A program made the position numbers and the translations under genes. The notes beneath the pieces were generated by a model that was not told where the DNA came from, ran no database searches, and saw nothing but the letters and a program-made list of their open reading frames with translations. 64,000 nucleotides of DNA. Source: Psychrobacter immobilis (GTDB taxonomy: Bacteria; Pseudomonadota; Gammaproteobacteria; Pseudomonadales; Moraxellaceae). Positions 56,852 through 64,000 of the stretch are shown here, in pieces (position 1 is the first letter of the stretch; each line of letters starts with the position of its first letter). The stretch spans positions 1,488,001 to 1,552,000 of the forward strand of contig CAJGZL010000001.1 in NCBI GenBank assembly GCA_904846145.1, read 5' to 3'.

Positions 56852-57133
56852 TTAAATAAACTCTCGCATCACATCCATTATCCTTGCATCCACCGTACGC
56901 TGCACCTTTTCTTCAATCTCATTACATAACGATTCAGCCTTGCGCTTAGAAGTCGCTACGACTACAAATGACCATTCGCTAGCGTCATGCCGATCAAGCT
57001 CGCCACTCTCGCACACCGCAATCGCAGGATTACGTCCAATACGCTCATGCAGACCGCCCATACGCTGACGCTTTTCTTTTAGGGAGCTGCATCCCGGTAG
57101 GGTAAAAGTTAGCGTTAAAATGCCGATGTGCAT
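56852..57133 (-). CDS. YlxP-like DUF503 protein
   Basis: A 93-aa protein matching DUF503: MHIGILTLTFTLPGCSSLKEKRQRMGGLHERI, then ESGELDRHDASEWSFVVVATSKRKAESLCNEIEEKVQ. This is the ferredoxin-like fold of B. subtilis YlxP, which is encoded next to infB-rbfA there and has been linked to 30S assembly. Here it stands alone about 13 kb from rbfA. Functional assignment by synteny is therefore weak; the family call is good. Confidence 0.83.
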   Translation of the reverse strand: MHIGILTLTFTLPGCSSLKEKRQRMGGLHERIGRNPAIAVCESGELDRHDASEWSFVVVATSKRKAESLCNEIEEKVQRTVDARIMDVMREFI

Positions 57134-57321
57134 CGTAGTCTCCTTGATAGGTCGTTTCTAAATTGAGCTAATTGAGCGCTAATTGCTAAATAGCTTGTTG
57201 CTAAAGCTTTTTTTGATCAAAATCAGTCAGGTTTCGTGCCGCTATACTTGTGCATCAATAGCACCAGCCGTATAGCCAGAGAACTGCCGCGACCATTCGC
57301 TACCAATTGATATCTTATCCA

Positions 57322-58011
57322 CTAATTTAGCAACGCTGTCATATCCGTGTGTTTTATCTGCGCTAGATGTCCCGTTTTAAGATAGACTATGACACCTTTT
57401 AAGCCTGCGCTTATTTGTGGCGTGGTATCTACAGGGAAGCGTAACCAACTGCCAGACTGATAATTTTTCCCGTTTTCAATCAGTTCGCCTGTTACTACTA
57501 GCAGCTCTGCACCGCCTACTATTTCAGTCGTAAATAGTGGCTGGCTTGCAATCAGTCGCTGTAAGCTTACTTGCTCATAGTCATTAGAGAATAGCGGACA
57601 AATCTGACGATCGCCTTGTGAGTACCAGTTGCTATCGTCTGTAGTGTCGATAGCCACATGCTGGTGCTCATCAGTAGACATCTGCCAGAGTTTGACAAAA
57701 ATGGTAGCACCTTTAACACTATAAGGCTTGTGACCTGATTTCGGTGGATTGCGTATATACCAGCCTATGGGATAATCGATATCATCCGCAGAAAAAGTAC
57801 CTGATAGTACGAGTATCTCCTCGCCACCAGGATGCAGATGATGGGGAAAGTATGAATCGGGCGCATAGCGTACAATACTGGTAGCACGGGCTTTTTCTGC
57901 GCCTACTCGATCAAGCATGACGCGCTCAACGCCTTTTTGTGGTGAATCAACCCACTGATAGTCCTCAAAGGCTAAAGCTGCACGTTGTGAAAAGTCGGCG
58001 TTAATAAGCAT
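57322..58011 (-). CDS. ChrR-like double-cupin protein without the anti-sigma domain
   Basis: A 229-aa protein composed of tandem cupin domains similar to the C-terminal half of ChrR-type anti-sigma factors. The first cupin (about 25-105) carries the metal-binding pattern RYAPDSYFPHHLHPGGEEILVLSGTF and IGWYIRNPPKSGHKPYSVKGATIFVKLWQM. The second (about 140-229) retains GGAELLVVTGELI and GSWLRFPVDT but lacks the HxH ligands. The zinc-binding anti-sigma N-terminal domain (HxxxCxxC) is absent, so sigma binding is not expected. I start at ATG 58011 (GGA upstream); a TTG twelve bases earlier is the other option. Role unknown, perhaps a sensor of reactive oxygen species or an enzyme. Confidence 0.8.
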   Translation of the reverse strand: MLINADFSQRAALAFEDYQWVDSPQKGVERVMLDRVGAEKARATSIVRYAPDSYFPHHLHPGGEEILVLSGTFSADDIDYPIGWYIRNPPKSGHKPYSVKGATIFVKLWQMSTDEHQHVAIDTTDDSNWYSQGDRQICPLFSNDYEQVSLQRLIASQPLFTTEIVGGAELLVVTGELIENGKNYQSGSWLRFPVDTTPQISAGLKGVIVYLKTGHLAQIKHTDMTALLN

Positions 58012-58154
58012 AAAGTTTTCCAAAAAAGCGGTTAGTAGAGTTAACGATTTATTTGTATTGATTAGTCATCGTTAGCACGACTTAGCCCTTCAAAGTAACA
58101 GGTAAAGCCAGTATCATAGCTACTATTTATTGATCATAACAAAAGGAAAATCAA

Positions 58155-58499
58155 GTGTCACAGGCTCAGCTCTCTAGTCATAGCACTACTCTTAAACAAG
58201 ATCAACTTACTACTCTAAAGGCCCTTACTATCGTAGGTTATCTAGAAGGTACTTCCTTTTTACTACTGCTCGGTGTTGCTATGCCATTAAAGTATATGAT
58301 GGGTATTGAAGAGGCCGTAAAGTATATCGGTATGGGTCATGGCGTGTTGTTTATCGCCTATATCGTTATGCTCATGATAGTGGTCACTAAAATAAAAACA
58401 CCACTATGGGCCATGCCTGTTGGTGTAATCGGTTCGTTCTTACCATTTGGACCTTTTATATTTGATCATTTTTTAAAGAAAGCCTTAACAAGAGCTTAA
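58155..58499 (+). CDS. DUF3817-family membrane protein
   Basis: A 114-aa membrane protein starting at GTG 58155 (AAAAGGAAAA upstream). KALTIVGYLEGTSFLLLLGVAMPLKYMMGIEEAVKYIGMGHGVLFIAYIVMLMIV matches the DUF3817 pattern with three membrane helices and a conserved GxxxG...GxxHGxLF motif. Function is unknown for the family. A hairpin follows the stop. Confidence 0.82.
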   Translation: MSQAQLSSHSTTLKQDQLTTLKALTIVGYLEGTSFLLLLGVAMPLKYMMGIEEAVKYIGMGHGVLFIAYIVMLMIVVTKIKTPLWAMPVGVIGSFLPFGPFIFDHFLKKALTRA

Positions 58500-58512
58500 A
58501 AAAAGTATAAAA

Positions 58513-58555
58513 AATCCAGTGTCAAACGCTTAGTCTAAACGCCTAACACTGGATT
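58513..58555. terminator. Hairpin between convergent genes, candidate terminator
   Basis: AATCCAGTGT (58513-58522) and ACACTGGATT (58546-58555) form a perfect 10-bp stem with a 23-nt loop, between two convergent genes. No strong T-run follows, so it may act as a weak or bidirectional terminator. Confidence 0.55.
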
Positions 58556-58594
58556 CATAAAGCTTGACACTAACTGACTAATTAATTAAACCAA

Positions 58595-59173
58595 TTACTC
58601 TTGATCTAACTTATCGATCATGCCTTGATACTTATCTTTTTTGGCAGCAATCTTTTTGCGGCGCTCTTCTGCCGTAGCGAGTAGGTTTTTAGCGACATCT
58701 AAGCTCTTATCAAAAGCAGCTAATTCCATATCGACTGCATCTAGCAATTTACCAAGCATCATAGCAGTCGCTTTTTCAGAGACATCATGCTTCATATCTA
58801 CCGCGTCAGATTTAAAATCTTCTCTAAGCTTAGTCGCCCATTGATAGATACCAGCCATCGTTATACCCGCTTTGTCATCTTCGTCAGAACTGTCTTTATC
58901 ATTGGCTTTTTTATCAGATTTCTTGTCATCTTTATTTTTGTTATCTTTATTTTTCTTATCTGATTTGTCAGACTTACCTTCTTTTGATTTGCTATCTTTA
59001 TCTGAATCTTTGTCATCCTCACCAAGCGTAGCATCGGTGTCAACTTCTAGATCATGTTCAGTATTATACTCTTCAAAGTCGCCATCTTCGTAAACGACAG
59101 TATCGTCTTTTACCACTTCTACACCAGTTACTGCACTATTCTGCACTGATTTTTTATTTTCATTGTTTGACAT
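58595..59173 (-). CDS. Low-complexity Asp/Lys/Ser-rich protein with coiled-coil C-terminus, unknown function
   Basis: A 192-aa protein. Residues about 20-105 are a highly charged Asp/Lys/Ser-rich, certainly disordered region with many DK, KS and KK repeats (for example DKDSDKDSKSKEGKSDKSDK). The C-terminal half (about 105-192) is helical with heptad-like hydrophobics (GIYQWATKLREDFKSDAVDM ... LDAVDMELAAFDKSLDVAKNLLATAEERRKKIAAKK). There is no signal peptide or membrane segment. I do not recognise a family; bulk charge suggests binding of nucleic acid, ribosomes or cations. Confidence 0.68.
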   Translation of the reverse strand: MSNNENKKSVQNSAVTGVEVVKDDTVVYEDGDFEEYNTEHDLEVDTDATLGEDDKDSDKDSKSKEGKSDKSDKKNKDNKNKDDKKSDKKANDKDSSDEDDKAGITMAGIYQWATKLREDFKSDAVDMKHDVSEKATAMMLGKLLDAVDMELAAFDKSLDVAKNLLATAEERRKKIAAKKDKYQGMIDKLDQE

Positions 59174-59361
59174 AATTTTTAATCCTCATTTTTTAAGTTA
59201 AATATTTATAAGATATATTAGTTGGGCTTGATAATATGATAAGAAAAATATTTAAGCAATAGCTGGATATAAATGTACTGTTTAAGCGCCACAGAAGGAA
59301 ACATAGCAGTACTATGTCTTTACAAACTACCTCTACAAAGATCTTACGTGAGCTAAATAAT

Positions 59362-59856
59362 TTACTGCTCTTGCCACTGCAACCAAAGCCTAGTATCTAG
59401 CTCAAACTGATGATAATCGGGCTCCATATGACAACAGAGTTGATAGAAGGCTTTGTTGTGATCTTTTTGTTTAAAGTGCGCCAGCTCATGCACGACTATC
59501 ATCTTTAAGAACTCAGGTGGCGCTTTTTTGAATAGGCTGGCCACCGTAATACTATTATGAGATTTAAGCTTGCTGCCTTGGACTCGCGACTGATAAGTGT
59601 GAATGCCTAATGCTTGATTTAGTACCGCAAGCTTACTGTTATAACTGACTTGGGTGAGTGGGCCACTTTTACGCATATATTGGTTTTTGATCTCATTAAT
59701 ATACTGATACAGCGCTTTATCGCTTTGTACCTCATGACTGGTTGGATAGTTTTTGTGAATATAATCACCCAGCGTTCCTGTGCTAATCATTTGCGCCGCT
59801 TGAGTTTGAATATGCTCAGGATAATGGGCGATATACTTTAGGGTGGGTGAAGTCAC
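59362..59856 (-). CDS. YgjP-like/M48-type zinc metallopeptidase (DUF45)
   Basis: A 164-aa protein with the zinc-protease motif V-V-HELAH at 122-127 and a third ligand candidate His133 within KDHNKAFYQL, the arrangement of the YgjP/DUF45 (WLM-like) group. LKSHNSITVASLFKKAPPEFLKMIVVHELAHFKQKDHNKAFYQLCCHMEPDYHQFE is typical. Family members are small and cytosolic, with unproven substrates. The gene follows the macro-like gene on the same strand (30 bp), possibly co-transcribed. Confidence 0.82.
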   Translation of the reverse strand: MTSPTLKYIAHYPEHIQTQAAQMISTGTLGDYIHKNYPTSHEVQSDKALYQYINEIKNQYMRKSGPLTQVSYNSKLAVLNQALGIHTYQSRVQGSKLKSHNSITVASLFKKAPPEFLKMIVVHELAHFKQKDHNKAFYQLCCHMEPDYHQFELDTRLWLQWQEQ

Positions 59857-59886
59857 GGACTTATCCTTATTTCTTGATGCTGTTTT

Positions 59887-60444
59887 TTAGCTTGAAATAT
59901 CGATACTTTTAGGTAAATGTAGCTCAATACGTAATTTGGGCAAGTCTTGTAGATGCTCAATCAGTAGGGGCAAGGTAGTAGACTGCCACTCTAAAGGCAC
60001 TGTATTAGTAATGCTCAGATCAGTATCGCTTATTTCACTGTTAGACGAATTGCTGACAGTCTGGTTACTAGATATCAGCGGCCGCGTCAATACGGACATC
60101 TTGCGGATGCCTTTATAGCGTATCAACGGCATAAGCTGCTGACCTAAATCATTAAGAGCCGCCACTAGCCAGCGCGTGCGTGTAGGATGATAAGGGTGAT
60201 CAGATATGACAAGATTGGCAATATAAATAGGCTGATTGTTATTAGAATTAGCACTCAGTCCTGCGCGTTCATGCTCGCGTTTATGCAGCAGGCAACTACC
60301 GACTGATAGGCTACCATCACGGCAAGCGCGATGATAGCGATGATAGTTATCAGGATATAGCGTCTTACAGCGTGTCAATACTGGATCGAGTAATATGCCA
60401 GCGCTATTAACGGGCAATAACAATACTTGCGCCTTACTATTCAA
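59887..60444 (-). CDS. Divergent macro-domain-like protein
   Basis: The 185-aa product resembles an ADP-ribose-binding macro domain of the DarG/Appr type: QVLLLPVNSAGILLDPVLTRCKTLYPDNYHRYHRACRDGSLSVGSCLL follows the NxVNxxGVMGxG...FKxxFPxNxxxYxxxCxxGxxxxGxxxx pattern, and YIANLVISDHPYHPTRTRWLVAALNDLGQQL matches the strand-helix after it. However, the ligand loop GCGNGGL expected near GIRKMSV...RP is absent and a Ser/Asn-rich loop follows. The listed start is a TTG (60444) with no SD. A clear GGAGG (60486-60490) sits eight bases before an in-frame ATA at 60477, so the ancestral start may have been there. yheV lies 172 bp upstream on the same strand, the metallopeptidase gene downstream. Confidence 0.65.
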   Translation of the reverse strand: MNSKAQVLLLPVNSAGILLDPVLTRCKTLYPDNYHRYHRACRDGSLSVGSCLLHKREHERAGLSANSNNNQPIYIANLVISDHPYHPTRTRWLVAALNDLGQQLMPLIRYKGIRKMSVLTRPLISSNQTVSNSSNSEISDTDLSITNTVPLEWQSTTLPLLIEHLQDLPKLRIELHLPKSIDISS

Positions 60445-60485
60445 AATAGGGCTATGAGTTTGCTCAATAATAGCTATGGTATTTA

Positions 60486-60490
60486 CCTCC
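60486..60490 (-). promoter_or_regulatory. Strong Shine-Dalgarno before an in-frame ATA codon of the macro-like gene
   Basis: GGAGG (minus strand) is eight bases from ATA 60475-60477, which is in frame with the macro-like ORF and eleven codons before the TTG at 60444. No ATG or GTG occurs at the right distance. This decides between a mutated ATG and use of a rare start. Confidence 0.6.
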
Positions 60491-60616
60491 CAATACTTAT
60501 ACCAAATCCAAAAGGTGCGATTGACATTGTTAAACTCAGTCTACTAGATGTAGTGCTTGCGTAAGTTTGTCGCGCTACTCTAATTTTGGAAATGGTATCA
60601 CCTAGTTCTTGAACTT

Positions 60617-60874
60617 TTAATTTCTAAACTTTACCGTGCCGCTCGTACCAGTCGCCATAGCATCACGAGCCAGCTGATCCTCAGCGTTGTTTTTAGCGCT
60701 TATCAAATCAGGATCAGGACGATGCTCGCTATGTCCGCACTGCGTACATTCAATATATTCATCAGGCGTCGGATCAGTAATATTGACTTGTACTACCGCA
60801 TCTATCGCCTGACACTTAGGACAGCTGACACCCGCTAAAAACCGACGTTTGGGCTGTGGTGATTGATAGCGCAT
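60617..60874 (-). CDS. yheV: YheV-family zinc-ribbon protein (DUF2387)
   Basis: An 85-aa zinc-ribbon protein of the YheV type. RRFLAGVSCPKCQAIDAV (C18, C21) and EYIECTQCGHSEHRPD (C43, C46) give the four zinc ligands. Its start codon directly abuts the prlC stop (TAA then ATG), indicating translational coupling. The function of YheV is unknown. Confidence 0.88.
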   Translation of the reverse strand: MRYQSPQPKRRFLAGVSCPKCQAIDAVVQVNITDPTPDEYIECTQCGHSEHRPDPDLISAKNNAEDQLARDAMATGTSGTVKFRN

Positions 60875-63067
60875 TTAGCTGGCCGCCTTATTGTTGCTAT
60901 CAACATTGCTGGCATCATTAAAGCCGCTATGACGTAGCAAGGCGTCGATACTGGCGCTGCGTCCACGGAAGTTCTCAAAGTTAGTCTTGGCAGGCAAGCT
61001 ACCACCGACTGAGAGCACAGTATCGCGGAACGCTTTACCTGTAGTAGCATTAAAAACACCTTCTTCTTCAAATTTGCTAAAAGCATCAGCTGATAGTAGC
61101 TCGGCCCATTTATACGAGTAATAGCCTGCCGCATAACCACCAGCAAAGATATGACTAAAACCATTAGCGAAGCGATTATAGTCAGGCGTTTCTATAATAG
61201 CAATATCATCGCGTACGGACTCTAAAGTCTGCAAAATACCCTCGTAATCAAGCGCTGGCGTCTGCGCATGAATGAGTAAATCAAACAAAGAGAATTCAAT
61301 TTGACGTAGGGTTTGCATACCGCTTTGGAAGTTCTTGGCAGCTAGTAGCGCGTCAAGCTTGTCTTGTGGTAATGGCTCGCCAGTCTCAACATGGCTACTG
61401 ATCAGCGCAATGCCCTCAGCATCCCACGCCCAGTTTTCCATAAACTGACTTGGCAGCTCAACGGCATCCCACTCAACGCCATTGACGCCAGCGACATCAC
61501 CGACACTCACTTGGGTCAATAAATGATGCAGCCCATGACCGAACTCATGGAACAAGGTTAACACTTCATTATGAGTCAGTAAGCTGGGCTTACCTGCCAG
61601 CGCTGGGGTAAAGTTACCGACCATAAAGCACACGGGTAGCTGTTGATAGCCCTCAATGTCATGACTATAACGCGCTTGAAAACCGCTCATCCAAGCACCG
61701 CCACGTTTACCGCTGCGAGCGAATAGATCAAAATAAAAGCCGCCGACTAAGCTATCATCAGCATCAAACAATTGATAAAAGCGCACATCGTCATGCCAGA
61801 GCGTGGCGATATTAGTCGTTTCGTTTTGTCCAGTTTGTTGCTCTTTTACGGTAATACCATATAAACGCTCAACGATAGCAAATAGCCCATCGAGAACTTT
61901 TGGCAAAGGGAAATAAGGGCGAATCTCTTCTTGTGATAAGCTGAATTTGCTTTGCTTCACCTTTTCAGCGATATAAGCATTATCCCAAGGTTGCAAATCA
62001 TCAATACCATAGTCTTTGGCACTGTCTTGCAGCTGCTCTAGATCCTGTTTAGCAGTCGGTGTAGCTTGCACGGCTAAATCGCGTAAAAATTTCTCAACCT
62101 CGGCGACATTATCCGCCATCTTTGTCGATAGCGAGACTTGTGAATAATTGTCAAAGCCTAATAGCTGCGCCTTTTGCTGACGAAGATCTAATATTTGACT
62201 CATGATATCAGCGTTATTCAGTGACTCGCCCTTAGCATTGATGTGTTTATCAAACTCTGAGGCACGAGTGACATAAGCATGATATAGCGTCTTACGTAGC
62301 TTGCGATCATCAGCGTGAGTCATCACCGCGATATATACAGGAATGTTCAGGCTGGTGACATAATAAGGGCTAGGCAAATCATCGATTTCAGCTTGGGTTA
62401 ACTCCTCTTTCTCCAGCATTCGAGCTTTATACTGCTCACCTGTATCAGCCAACAATCCAAGTCCACTTTCAGTGATACCCGCCAATTGTGATTGCTCAAT
62501 AGGTAGCATAAAAGCTTGGGTGGCATCTAATATATTATCTGAAAATTTCGCTGACAAAGTCGATAGTTTACTTTGAATCGCGGCAAAATTATCTTGCTCA
62601 GCCTTAGGTAGTGCCACTCCTGATAACTCAAACTTTTGAATAGCTAGCTCAATAGCACGAGCGCGCGCAAGCTCTAACTGGTCAAAGAATGCCTTGTCAT
62701 TCTTGATGGTTTGATAACGATCAAATAGCGGTTGATGTTGCCCAACGCGCGTACCATAAGCCGATAGAGTCGGCAGCAGCTCATGATGGATATGACGTAT
62801 CTCATCGTTACTCATCACGCTATTGAGATGCGATAAGATACCCCAATTGCGATCTAAGGCCAGATTGATATGATCAAAGCTCATCACGTCATCTAGCGCT
62901 TGCTCAGCACTGATCGGCGTAAAGTCTTTATCTTGAAATACCGACAGCGTATCCAAAAATTCATTAGCTTGATCAATGGCGTCTATCACTTGAGCCTGTA
63001 GCTCAGTAGGCTTAGTCGCTGCAAAGTCAACGAGATGCAAGTTTTGAGAAGTCATAACAGTAGTCAT
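60875..63067 (-). CDS. prlC: Oligopeptidase A (M3 family)
   Basis: PrlC is a cytosolic zinc oligopeptidase that degrades free signal peptides and other short peptides; in E. coli prlC mutations suppress signal-sequence defects. The 730-aa protein has the active site LFHEFGHGLHHLL with the distal Glu region about 25 residues downstream (VEWDAVELPSQFMENW). Other M3 features are YSHDIEGYQQLPVCFMVGNFTP and FSHIFAGGYAAGYYSYKWAELLSADAF near the C-terminus. The C-terminus is rich in Ser/Asn (about 715-730). It is followed without a gap by yheV. Confidence 0.95.
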   Translation of the reverse strand: MTTVMTSQNLHLVDFAATKPTELQAQVIDAIDQANEFLDTLSVFQDKDFTPISAEQALDDVMSFDHINLALDRNWGILSHLNSVMSNDEIRHIHHELLPTLSAYGTRVGQHQPLFDRYQTIKNDKAFFDQLELARARAIELAIQKFELSGVALPKAEQDNFAAIQSKLSTLSAKFSDNILDATQAFMLPIEQSQLAGITESGLGLLADTGEQYKARMLEKEELTQAEIDDLPSPYYVTSLNIPVYIAVMTHADDRKLRKTLYHAYVTRASEFDKHINAKGESLNNADIMSQILDLRQQKAQLLGFDNYSQVSLSTKMADNVAEVEKFLRDLAVQATPTAKQDLEQLQDSAKDYGIDDLQPWDNAYIAEKVKQSKFSLSQEEIRPYFPLPKVLDGLFAIVERLYGITVKEQQTGQNETTNIATLWHDDVRFYQLFDADDSLVGGFYFDLFARSGKRGGAWMSGFQARYSHDIEGYQQLPVCFMVGNFTPALAGKPSLLTHNEVLTLFHEFGHGLHHLLTQVSVGDVAGVNGVEWDAVELPSQFMENWAWDAEGIALISSHVETGEPLPQDKLDALLAAKNFQSGMQTLRQIEFSLFDLLIHAQTPALDYEGILQTLESVRDDIAIIETPDYNRFANGFSHIFAGGYAAGYYSYKWAELLSADAFSKFEEEGVFNATTGKAFRDTVLSVGGSLPAKTNFENFRGRSASIDALLRHSGFNDASNVDSNNKAAS

Positions 63068-63667
63068 AAAAGATCCAAAGGCAGTAAAGGGTAAGAATAG
63101 TAGTACTTGAAATAGTAGTAATTAAATGAGTATAGAGAATCAAAATGTTACGCTATAAAATAAATAGAGTTAGTAATAGCATGTTAACTATCAATGATAT
63201 TAACTATCAATAAGTAAAAGTGCTGAATGAATAAGAAAATGGGTATGTTTGACTGCAAATACAACCCAACATAATAGCTCTAATAGTTAATCAAAACAAA
63301 GTGTCGCATTTAAAGATGCTTGTTAATACACAATAGTGATGGACACACTTACAAAGCATATCATTTGCTTGCAAACTAACCCTATAGCAAAGCAGATGAA
63401 CTTGTTAGGCTAGTAAATAAAGTCAAACAACAATTGAATAAAAAATGACTTTGTAGGATACTCAATAGAACGAGTCTAATTACTTATAGCTATTTATATT
63501 ACTTGTAGCTCTTTAGAATAATTAAAAAAGTATTTTGGACAAGTTCATCGGCTAATCACACATGGGTCAACCATCTGTTATATAGCCTTTTATTATTGAG
63601 TTATTCGATACTGAGCGGATTAGAAGTTAATCAGCAACTAAAGATAATAAAACTAGGAGCATACTTT
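63068..63667. other. Long intergenic region between prlC and the Balon-like gene
   Basis: About 600 bp, strongly AT-rich, with no ORF, RNA gene or convincing promoter pair that I can identify. AGGAG precedes the Balon-like ATG by about 10 bases. The size suggests a long regulated leader, but no structure stands out. Confidence 0.4.
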
Positions 63668-64000
63668 ATGAAAGCAACTCTCAAAAGTTTACGTGAATCT
63701 AAAGCCAATCCAGCGGTAAGTATTTTTGTGAAAACACACCGTGAGCATCCTGCTAATGAACAAGATCCTATTGCCCTCAAAAATCAACTTAAAGTCGCCG
63801 AAGATCGTCTGAATAAAGAATATGATAAAAATACAGCATCGACTATCTTAGCGCACATTCACAAAGTTACCGAAGATTTGAATCATAATTATAACCTCGA
63901 TACATTAGCTATTTTTGCTAGTACTGATGATGTCCAGCTCATTCGTATGCCACTTGATACCAAAGAGCGCGTTGTGATATCAGATAGCTTTGCTACTCGT
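63668..64000 (+). CDS. Balon/baeRF-family ribosome hibernation factor (partial, first 111 aa)
   Basis: The open frame starts at ATG 63668 (AGGAG upstream) and runs past the window end. The N-terminus contains AVSIFVKTHREHPANEQDPIALKNQLKVAEDRL, the pattern of the bacterial archaeo-eukaryotic release factor relatives (baeRF3-like), followed by LAHIHKVTEDLNHNYNLDTLAIFAS and VQLIRMPLDTKERVVISDSFATR. Balon, a member of this group first characterised in Psychrobacter urativorans, binds the ribosomal A site with EF-Tu during cold shock and stationary phase to stop translation reversibly. Whether this is the Balon gene or a paralogue cannot be said without the rest. No neighbour in the window helps. 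Confidence 0.78.
   Translation, partial: MKATLKSLRESKANPAVSIFVKTHREHPANEQDPIALKNQLKVAEDRLNKEYDKNTASTILAHIHKVTEDLNHNYNLDTLAIFASTDDVQLIRMPLDTKERVVISDSFATR

Overview
The window looks like a chromosomal segment of a Psychrobacter-like gammaproteobacterium (Moraxellaceae). The evidence is a low-to-moderate GC content, gammaproteobacterial housekeeping operons (tpiA-secG-tRNA-Leu-tRNA-fMet-rimP-nusA-infB-rbfA-truB, pilB-pilC-pilD-coaE, yqgE-ruvX, lptF-lptG, cbpA-cbpM), and a Balon-type ribosome hibernation factor at the right edge, a family first characterised in Psychrobacter. The species cannot be named from the sequence alone.

Layout. 1-9.7 kb: end of mpl (peptidoglycan recycling), an NlpE-like lipoprotein, dsbB, gshA, erpA, an ABC-F ATPase (yheS), a small RlpA-like protein and the cbpA-cbpM co-chaperone pair. 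9.7-12.7 kb: two tandem sstT serine/threonine symporter genes. One is frameshifted at a (CCAA)4 tract, and a MITE-like element lies between them. 12.8-19.8 kb: holC-pepA, an isochorismatase-fold hydrolase, lptF-lptG, a methyltransferase and an MgtC-type membrane protein. 19.8-22.4 kb: a small accessory pocket bounded by inverted copies of a 35-bp palindromic repeat. Inside it a gene for a secreted protein is split by a complete insertion sequence with an 8-bp target duplication. 22.4-28.6 kb: a minus-strand run yqgE-ruvX-(membrane protein)-tusA-methyltransferase-xerC, with recN upstream. 29.2-37 kb: ppnP, rlmB, coaE, pilD-pilC-pilB, tpiA and secG. 37.3-49 kb: tRNA-Leu(GAG), initiator tRNA and the translation/RNA operon through truB, then rpsO and pnp. 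A DJ-1/PfpI protein and two tiny acidic proteins sit between truB and rpsO. 49-52.4 kb: an AT-rich accessory block of envelope proteins (WG-repeat protein, lipoproteins, zinc-ribbon membrane protein). 52.5-64 kb: rluF, atoE (with foreign-looking codon use), glsA, several small proteins, a divergent macro-domain protein, yheV-prlC and the start of the Balon-like gene.

Together the genes cover translation initiation and RNA decay, disulfide and glutathione redox, envelope biogenesis and type IV pilus assembly. The most informative unusual features are the tetranucleotide-tract frameshift in sstT, the IS disruption with a reconstructable parent gene, a macro-like gene whose only good ribosome binding site precedes an ATA codon, and the truncated Balon-family gene.
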